In this document: positions 18,355 to 23,137 of the stretch, piece after piece
Layout: each line of letters starts with the position of its first letter
Numbering within the stretch: the first letter of the stretch is position 1
Made by a program: the position numbers and the translations under genes
DNA from: Deltaproteobacteria bacterium UBA3076
GTDB taxonomy: Bacteria > Desulfobacterota > Dissulfuribacteria > Dissulfuribacterales > UBA3076
Reading direction: 5' to 3'
Length of the DNA: 23,137 nucleotides
Assembly (NCBI GenBank): GCA_002367355.1
Contig: DFBQ01000181.1
Coordinates: forward strand, 5,832 to 28,968
The notes under the pieces: generated by a model
Databases searched by the model: none
The model's input: only the letters and a program-made list of their open reading frames with translations
What the model was told of the DNA's origin: nothing

Positions 18355-18402
18355 TATCCGTGTTGTAGAATATTCATCTTTTGGTAAAACCAACACTAAC
18401 AA

Positions 18403-20883
18403 ATGCCGCAAAGCAATCCCTCAAGACTCCGTCATCTTCTTATCGCTGGTACGGCTAATACTGAATTCTATACTTCCCCTGTTACCGGGGGTGGTAGCAA
18501 ATCAAAATTGCCTCCACGTCAGAGGCAAGCCCATGGGCAAAGACTGCTTAATCAGTTAAATAATCTTCGCCAAGAAGCGGAGGAGCTGCTGGAGGAACAG
18601 ATCGCCTTCGGCGTTGATGCCGGAAATGGAATCTGCCTGCAGTTTGAAAGTGAGCCTGACTTTGACTTGAAGCTTGAAAGTCTTGAATTCATTCGGTCGG
18701 GCATCGAACTCCTTGCTGTTACAAAGGAAGACAACAAAACGCTGGCAACCGTTTTTGTGCCGGAAGGAAAACTGTCCTTTTTTATAAAAAGAATTACAGC
18801 ATACATGGAGAAGGATACAGAAAAAGGCAGACCAAGAAATCAGCAACTGGTGGAAAGCATTTCTGCAATCCGAAGGGCCATTCTTAATACCTTGTGGACA
18901 GACGATAATGATTGCCTCCCTGAAGGAGATAACCCTATCTGGTGGGAAGTGTGGTTGCGGGTTGGTAGTGACCGAAAAGCGATTGTCGATTTTTTCAATG
19001 AGCACGCTGAACGAATCGGTCTGACTGTTGGTCAGGAACAAATCAGGTTTCCAGACAGGACTGTGGTAACGGCATTGGGCACTAAAGCACAGATGAGCAG
19101 GTCAATCAATCTGCTCAATTGCATTGCAGAACTTCGAAAGACCAAGGAAACGGCCGCCTTCTTCACTGCAATGGGGGCTGAAGAGCAATTTGAATGGGTG
19201 AAAGAGGCATTGACCAGAATTGATCCTCCTCAACAAGATAGCCCGGCAATCTGTATTTTAGATTCAGGAGTCAATAATGAACATCCGCTTTTGCGCCCGG
19301 CCCTGGATGTTTCTGACATGCACGCCTGTGACCCCGCCTGGGGCGAAGCTGATCATGACGATCATGGCACTGAGATGGCGGGGCTCGCCTTGTATGGCGA
19401 TCTTACGGAGTTGCTCAGCCACTATGACCAGATTGCGCTTTCTCATCGTCTTGAATCAGTGAAGATACTCCCACCTCATGGCATAAATCCTCCTCACCTT
19501 TACGGTGACATCACCGCTGAAGCCATTGCTCGCTCTGAGGTGACCGCGCCTCATCGAAGCCGAATTGTGTGCATGGCAGTGAGCACTACTGACTTCAGGG
19601 ACCGTGGCAGGCCATCTTCTTGGTCGGCCCGGCTGGATGCCTTAAGTTCAGGGGCTGATGACGAAAAGCAAAGGTTGATAATTGTCGCTGCCGGGAATAC
19701 TGCCGAAGACATGCGTTATCATTACCCTAACAGCAACCAGACAGATGGAATTCATGATCCCGGTCAGGCTTGGAATGCCGTCACGGTCGGAGCTTTTACT
19801 GAGAAGGACTTAATTGACCCTGAAGAATATCCCGGCTGGAATCTGGTCGCTCCCCCCGGAGACCTGAGCCCTTCAAGCTGTACTTCCATGATCTGGCAAA
19901 GGCCGTGGCCCCTGAAACCGGATATTGTTATGGAGGGCGGTAACATGGCCATCGATCCTACTGCCGGTAACGCTGATTATGTCGATAGCCTTGACCTGCT
20001 GAGCACGGGACGGGAATACATCATCAAACCTCTGGTCACCATGAGGGAGACCAGTGCTGCAACCGCATTGGCATCCAGAATGGCAGCCATGCTGCAGGCT
20101 GCATATCCGGAGTATTGGCCGGAGACCATCCGTGCCCTCTTGGTCCATTCAGCAGAGTGGACGGAGGCAATGCAGGCCAGGTTACAGCCGTTAAAAACTA
20201 AGAACAAATATGAACAACTTCTCCGTTATTGCGGATTTGGGGTGCCGAACCTTCAAAGAGCCATGTGGAGTGCACGGAATTCGTTAACACTCATTGCTCA
20301 GGACTCCTTGCAACCATTTGATAAAAAACAATCCAGGTATGTGACACGAGATCTCAACTTGCATACAATTCCGTGGCCGAAGGAAGTATTGCAGGAGTTG
20401 GGCGAGACCCAGGTAGAGATGAGAATCACGCTTTCCTATTTCATCGAGCCGAATCCGGCAAGGCGCGGATGGACCCGCAGATACAGCTACGCCAGCCATG
20501 GCCTCCGTTTTGATGTGAAGAGGCCCCTGGAAACACTTGATTATTTCAGAGGCCGGATCAACAGGGCAGCCAGGGACGAAGAGATGGCAAGTCCATCCTC
20601 CTCAAGTAGAGAATCCGACAACTGGTTGCTGGGAACAAATCTTAGAAAACTTGGATCGGTACATTCAGACCGCTGGACCGGTACGGCCGCCGAATTGGCA
20701 GAGCGAGGTTATATCGCCGTATACCCTGTCATTGGCTGGTGGCGTGAGCGTCACCATTTAGAAAGATGGAGTAAGCGCGCTCGTTACTCATTAGTTGTTT
20801 CAATAAAAACCCCTGAAGAGGAAGTTGATCTCTATACTCCTGTGGTAAATATGATTAGACCCCAAATTGAGATAACATTTTAG
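18403..20883 (+). CDS. ietS: Subtilisin-like (S8) serine protease of the IetAS defence pair
   Basis: 826 residues. A 280-residue N-terminal region of unknown fold comes before a complete S8 catalytic set: D287 in ICILDSGV, H321 in DDHGTEMAG, oxyanion N432 in VAAGN, and S551 in RETSAATALASRMAA. The glycine that normally precedes the TS of the serine motif is Glu here. A beta-rich C-terminal extension (about 600-826) follows. There is no signal peptide, so the protease is cytoplasmic, as expected for an immune effector that works with IetA. No clear ribosome site precedes ATG 18403, so translation may be coupled to ietA. Confidence 0.87.
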   Translation: MPQSNPSRLRHLLIAGTANTEFYTSPVTGGGSKSKLPPRQRQAHGQRLLNQLNNLRQEAEELLEEQIAFGVDAGNGICLQFESEPDFDLKLESLEFIRSGIELLAVTKEDNKTLATVFVPEGKLSFFIKRITAYMEKDTEKGRPRNQQLVESISAIRRAILNTLWTDDNDCLPEGDNPIWWEVWLRVGSDRKAIVDFFNEHAERIGLTVGQEQIRFPDRTVVTALGTKAQMSRSINLLNCIAELRKTKETAAFFTAMGAEEQFEWVKEALTRIDPPQQDSPAICILDSGVNNEHPLLRPALDVSDMHACDPAWGEADHDDHGTEMAGLALYGDLTELLSHYDQIALSHRLESVKILPPHGINPPHLYGDITAEAIARSEVTAPHRSRIVCMAVSTTDFRDRGRPSSWSARLDALSSGADDEKQRLIIVAAGNTAEDMRYHYPNSNQTDGIHDPGQAWNAVTVGAFTEKDLIDPEEYPGWNLVAPPGDLSPSSCTSMIWQRPWPLKPDIVMEGGNMAIDPTAGNADYVDSLDLLSTGREYIIKPLVTMRETSAATALASRMAAMLQAAYPEYWPETIRALLVHSAEWTEAMQARLQPLKTKNKYEQLLRYCGFGVPNLQRAMWSARNSLTLIAQDSLQPFDKKQSRYVTRDLNLHTIPWPKEVLQELGETQVEMRITLSYFIEPNPARRGWTRRYSYASHGLRFDVKRPLETLDYFRGRINRAARDEEMASPSSSSRESDNWLLGTNLRKLGSVHSDRWTGTAAELAERGYIAVYPVIGWWRERHHLERWSKRARYSLVVSIKTPEEEVDLYTPVVNMIRPQIEITF

Positions 20884-20980
20884 CGTAACCTATTTTCAAG
20901 TTTAATTACTCCAAAATCATTTATGTTTTCTACCTGGATGTCAAACAGGTAATATTGATCGTGCATTTGATTGTTATTGA

Positions 20981-21240
20981 AACAAGCTATTTGGGATTAC
21001 ACCGCAAACTGGTCAATGGGTTTGGAAAGAGGAACGGGCAAGGCTGGGAATCAAGCATTACCAAAGGTTTCTTGAAGAAGGCAGCGGTCGCACTCTATCA
21101 GAATACTGGCGTGATACTGGTTGTTTACTTCACTTTATAAGAAAAAGTCCTGATGATGAGGACTATCTCAAGGGAATCATTTTGCAGTCCGCCGACAAAC
21201 TGAAGGGCAACTACTATATCATCACACCGGAGACCTGGGG
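20981..21240 (+). pseudogene. Start-less coding remnant, possibly DNA methyltransferase-derived
   Basis: After a TGA at 20978-20980 this frame reads as clear protein with no start codon: KLFGITPQTGQWVWKEER, YQRFLEEGSGRTLSEYWRDT, FIRKSPDDEDYLKG and NYYIITPETW. Composition and the TGQWVWKEER / EYWRDTG / FIRK pattern recall an inner part of some type III-like DNA methyltransferases, but I cannot be sure. It breaks off at the GGGGAAAATT repeat, after which the frame is meaningless. 20884-20980 holds nothing recognisable. It is probably the truncated remains of a restriction-modification gene. Confidence 0.4.
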
Positions 21241-21260
21241 AAAATTGGGGAAAATTGGGG
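21237..21260. repeat. Short tandem repeat of GGGGAAAATT
   Basis: GGGG, AAAATTGGGG, AAAATTGGGG stand in tandem, followed by ACGTAATTGAC. They sit precisely at the junction between the upstream coding remnant and the vapC remnant. Such GGGGAC...AATT strings resemble repeat debris near REP-associated transposases. Confidence 0.5.
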
Positions 21261-21280
21261 ACGTAATTGACTATCTTGAC

Positions 21281-21675
21281 CTACTCTTTCGTTCTTCTTG
21301 TAATTGCCTTAAGAGTGAGGATATCCTTCATTAGGCTAAAATGATTGTCCGGTGAATAAATTTCACAATTATTATGTTTTGCGTTTTGGGCAATTATTAA
21401 ATCTGGTATACCAACACCATTCAATCCATTTTTGAGGCATTTGTATTGATACTCAATGATTTGGCCCCAATTAATGGACAAATTCAACCCGTTGATATTT
21501 AGCAATAAATTGGTCAATTTTCTTTGCTTTCGAACTTTTAGGAAGGTATCAGCTCTGCCAGAATTAGATCATTTGTTACAATGAGATTTTCATCAATTAA
21601 GAAATCAAGTTTTTCAGAATTATTTCCACTCCTGAAATACTCAACCCATACTGAAGTATCGACTAATACTGACAT
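21281..21675 (-). pseudogene. vapC: vapC-like PIN-domain toxin, frameshifted
   Basis: From ATG 21675 the frame reads MSVLVDTSVWVEYFR with the PIN-domain Asp (D6), continues to VTNDLILAELIP and then hits a TAA near 21546. One frame over, the protein goes on as FLKVRKQRK and further to GVGIPDLIIAQNAK and IYSPDNHF, which are the later PIN acidic motifs. Inserting one T (CCTTTCC for CCTTCC) would restore a full PIN protein of about 131 residues. All catalytic acidic residues survive in the two frames, so the lesion is recent or is a sequencing error. The start overlaps the end of vapB by 13 nt, as in intact vapBC operons. Confidence 0.75.
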
Positions 21676-21866
21676 TGACGCCCTCTGATTGTGTTTAAAT
21701 CAATGTCCAAATCGACTTTTCCTTTAAATTCTTTTAACTCCGCAATTTTTGATTTTCTGATTAATTCTTCCAAGGCTATGATGATGACTTTGGTTTTTGT
21801 CTTAATATGGGTGGCTTTCATAGCCTCATCTAATAAATCTATAGGTAAATCAAGCGTTGTTCTCAT
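21663..21866 (-). CDS. vapB: VapB-type antitoxin (ribbon-helix-helix)
   Basis: 67 residues. The N-terminus MRTTLDLPIDLLDEAMKAT is the classic RHH DNA-binding start, followed by KTKTKVIIIALEELIRKSK; the acidic C-terminal tail (KVDLDIDLNTI) would wrap the toxin. AAGGAGG precedes ATG 21866 with good spacing. It overlaps the damaged vapC. It appears intact and, with a broken toxin, may survive only as a repressor or anti-addiction factor. Confidence 0.85.
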   Translation of the reverse strand: MRTTLDLPIDLLDEAMKATHIKTKTKVIIIALEELIRKSKIAELKEFKGKVDLDIDLNTIRGRQCQY

Positions 21867-21885
21867 AATCGGCCCTCCTTATCTT

Positions 21886-21915
21886 TTATGCATAAAAATA
21901 TTACATTGTGCATAA
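21886..21915 (-). promoter_or_regulatory. Probable vapB operator: repeated TGCATAA boxes
   Basis: A perfect 10-bp palindrome TTATGCATAA (21886-21895) lies about 20 bp upstream of the vapB start, and a second TGCATAA (21909-21915) lies exactly 20 bp from the first copy (21889-21895), two helical turns away. RHH antitoxins bind such paired sites to repress their own operon. The inference is from position and spacing only. Confidence 0.4.
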
Positions 21916-21930
21916 GGTATCAATTTTTAT

Positions 21931-21996
21931 ATGCCGACGCACGGGCTGACAGGTGCGCGGGCGTTTTCCCGCGCCTTGTCCAACCCGATGTTATAT
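21931..21996 (-). repeat. attC-like folded recombination site (integron cassette style)
   Basis: On the minus strand ATATAAC (R''-like) is followed by GGGTTGGAC, a strong inner stem GCGCGGG/CCCGCGC with loop, then GTCAGCCC and GCGTCGGCAT (R'-like). The arms GGGTTGGACAAGGCGCGGG and, read from the other side, GGGCTGACAGGTGCGCGGG pair with an unpaired extra G in the left arm, like the extrahelical base of attC sites. The stop codon TAA of the upstream 192-aa gene lies inside the R''-like box, as is usual for gene cassettes. The R' box lacks a proper GTT, so the site is degenerate or of another class. Confidence 0.4.
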
Positions 21997-22569
21997 GGCC
22001 TTTAAAACCTGATAGCTTAAATAACAGGCATAACCGAAAAGATCGTATCCAAATACAGATAACACTGACGATGAAATATTTAGAATATGACCAAAAATAT
22101 TTCGCTGATGATGATAACAATATTGAGTCAAATAAGTAATTCCATGACATACGACAACATTAAGAACACCTATCAAAAAACAGGTCATAATAGGAGCAAA
22201 TTGGCCAACCAAAGATTTAGTGCTTGGGTTAACAACAAGGTGACCAATAAATGCCAGTAAGGCTACAGCTGCTCCACCATGAAGCAGCATACTCGCCCTA
22301 AGTGTATTTTGACCACTTGTGATTACTGATTTGAAAAGCTCAATATCTTGTTCCTTGAGCCAGTTATAATGTGAGAGATGATTAGCGTAGTGAGCACGTA
22401 TGCACTCTAATTCAGCGTCTCTGTCAAGGTTTTCCCCAGCTTCATTTACTTGATTTGATAAGGCATCGAGATATCTAATAAGCCTTTCGGTCTCTATAGC
22501 AGAAGCACCTTGATCTTTTGCTGAGTTAATGTCTGCCTTTATTGTTTCTATTACTGCTTTTGGGTTCAT
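21991..22569 (-). CDS. Small membrane protein of unknown function (cassette-like)
   Basis: 192 residues, family not recognised. Residues 1-90 are helical, charged and cytoplasmic-looking. Three to four hydrophobic segments follow at about 91-113, 120-148 and 158-190. There is no signal peptide and no catalytic motif. ATG 22569 has no obvious ribosome site and sits just after a GC hairpin. Its last codons run straight into the attC-like site, so it looks like a mobile gene cassette. Function unknown; small membrane proteins with soluble N-terminal helices are frequent in defence and toxin contexts, but that is only suggestive. Confidence 0.7.
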   Translation of the reverse strand: MNPKAVIETIKADINSAKDQGASAIETERLIRYLDALSNQVNEAGENLDRDAELECIRAHYANHLSHYNWLKEQDIELFKSVITSGQNTLRASMLLHGGAAVALLAFIGHLVVNPSTKSLVGQFAPIMTCFLIGVLNVVVCHGITYLTQYCYHHQRNIFGHILNISSSVLSVFGYDLFGYACYLSYQVLKAI

Positions 22570-22585
22570 TATCTATACTATATAA

Positions 22586-22609
22586 TCGCCGCGGGGTAAT
22601 ACGCGGCGA
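22586..22609 (+). terminator. GC-rich hairpin followed by T-run, plus-strand orientation
   Basis: TCGCCGCG (22586-22593), an 8-nt loop, then CGCGGCGA (22602-22609) form a perfect 8-bp stem, followed on the plus strand by ATTTTT. It has terminator form but points against the two flanking minus-strand genes. On the minus strand it lacks a U-run, so it may act as an RNA hairpin between them. Confidence 0.4.
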
Positions 22610-22619
22610 ATTTTTCGTC

Positions 22620-23084
22620 TCAATCCTGGGCCAATAGATGTCCTTTAATGGTATCACAGCTATTAAGAATTCCGAATTCTTCAGCATATTTCCCATCCGG
22701 TAGCGATAGCTCAAGATAATTCTCGCCTACAGTGTGTATTATTAAGCCATGTTTCTGATAGTAAAAATAGCCTGCAATCGGCAACAATAAAACCAGATAT
22801 AGCCATGGTACGTGGATATCCAACAATATGATAAATAGAATAATTGAAACCCACAAAAGCCTTGAAGGGCGCAAGAGATGAGCCATTATATTGTGTTTCC
22901 GGCATAGAGGACAATAAATCGTTTGGACTCTTGATAAAATATTAAACCAAATAATTCGATACTCAAAATCATATAGACTTTTCTTTTTATATTTTTGCCT
23001 TTTTTCAAAAGGCCCACCGCACCACAAACATCTTTCTGGCCATATGATATCACGGCCGTGCTTGATACCGAAATGTATCCGCAT
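22620..23084 (-). CDS. Small CxxC/CxxC membrane protein, unknown function
   Basis: 154 residues, family not recognised. Two CxxC pairs (C19-C22 in CLWCGG, C58-C61 in CPLC) could bind one zinc in a cytoplasmic rubredoxin-like knuckle. Two adjacent hydrophobic stretches (about 76-90 and 93-109) form a membrane hairpin. A short beta-rich tail (TVGENYLELSLPDGKYAEEFG) follows. GGGGGAG lies a few nt before ATG 23084. It is 50 nt upstream of the 192-aa membrane-protein gene in the same direction. 23085-23137 holds no further gene; its GGGACGGTCATC string resembles repeat debris. Confidence 0.7.
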   Translation of the reverse strand: MRIHFGIKHGRDIIWPERCLWCGGPFEKRQKYKKKSLYDFEYRIIWFNILSRVQTIYCPLCRKHNIMAHLLRPSRLLWVSIILFIILLDIHVPWLYLVLLLPIAGYFYYQKHGLIIHTVGENYLELSLPDGKYAEEFGILNSCDTIKGHLLAQD

Positions 23085-23137
23085 TTAGTCTCCCCCAGTA
23101 ATTATTTGTAGCTATCGGGATAGGGACGGTCATCGCT

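Noticed and set aside
21281..21675. Programmed ribosomal frameshift in vapC
   Set aside because: The shift site CCTTCCTAAAA lacks a convincing slippery heptamer or downstream stem, so a simple one-base deletion is more likely.
1..23137. CRISPR arrays, tRNA or rRNA genes
   Set aside because: No regularly spaced repeat-spacer pattern and no tRNA- or rRNA-like sequence was seen on either strand.

Overview
The window looks like a chromosomal segment of a Desulfobacterota-type (sulfate-reducer-like) bacterium. It is moderately AT-rich. The guess rests on the gene style of the left end, REP-like repeat fragments, and a gene with an in-frame UGA at a Cys-like position; no marker gene proves it. Almost all genes up to 17.0 kb lie on the minus strand.

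Left end (1-3070): a tight minus-strand group of housekeeping type, holA (DNA polymerase III delta), an HD-domain nucleotide phosphohydrolase and a secreted metallophosphatase-like protein. The last has an in-frame TGA at codon 55 and is either a selenoprotein or a broken gene. Three copies of a 12-bp imperfect palindrome lie at its 3' end.

Centre (3146-16005): a six-gene minus-strand operon. In transcription order it encodes a 973-aa protein of unknown family, a 489-aa coiled-coil protein with a GrpE-like tail, an Hsp70/DnaK-like ATPase, a small Cys-rich protein, a 1623-aa DEAH helicase with zinc clusters and a DUF1998-type C-terminus, and a NERD-nuclease/SF1 helicase. I cannot assign this set to a named system. 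It is the best candidate here for an undescribed (probably anti-phage or anti-plasmid) system that combines a chaperone with helicases and a nuclease.

Upstream of that operon are a GC-rich non-coding patch (perhaps a group II intron remnant) and a higB-higA toxin-antitoxin pair. Divergent on the plus strand (17374-20883) is an AAA ATPase plus subtilisin pair that matches the ietAS defence system.

Right end (20884-23137): decayed and accessory material. It holds a coding remnant (possibly methyltransferase), a vapB antitoxin with a frameshifted vapC, an attC-like folded site exactly at the stop codon of a small membrane-protein gene, and a small CxxC membrane protein. Together the centre and right form a defence/mobile island placed directly beside holA.
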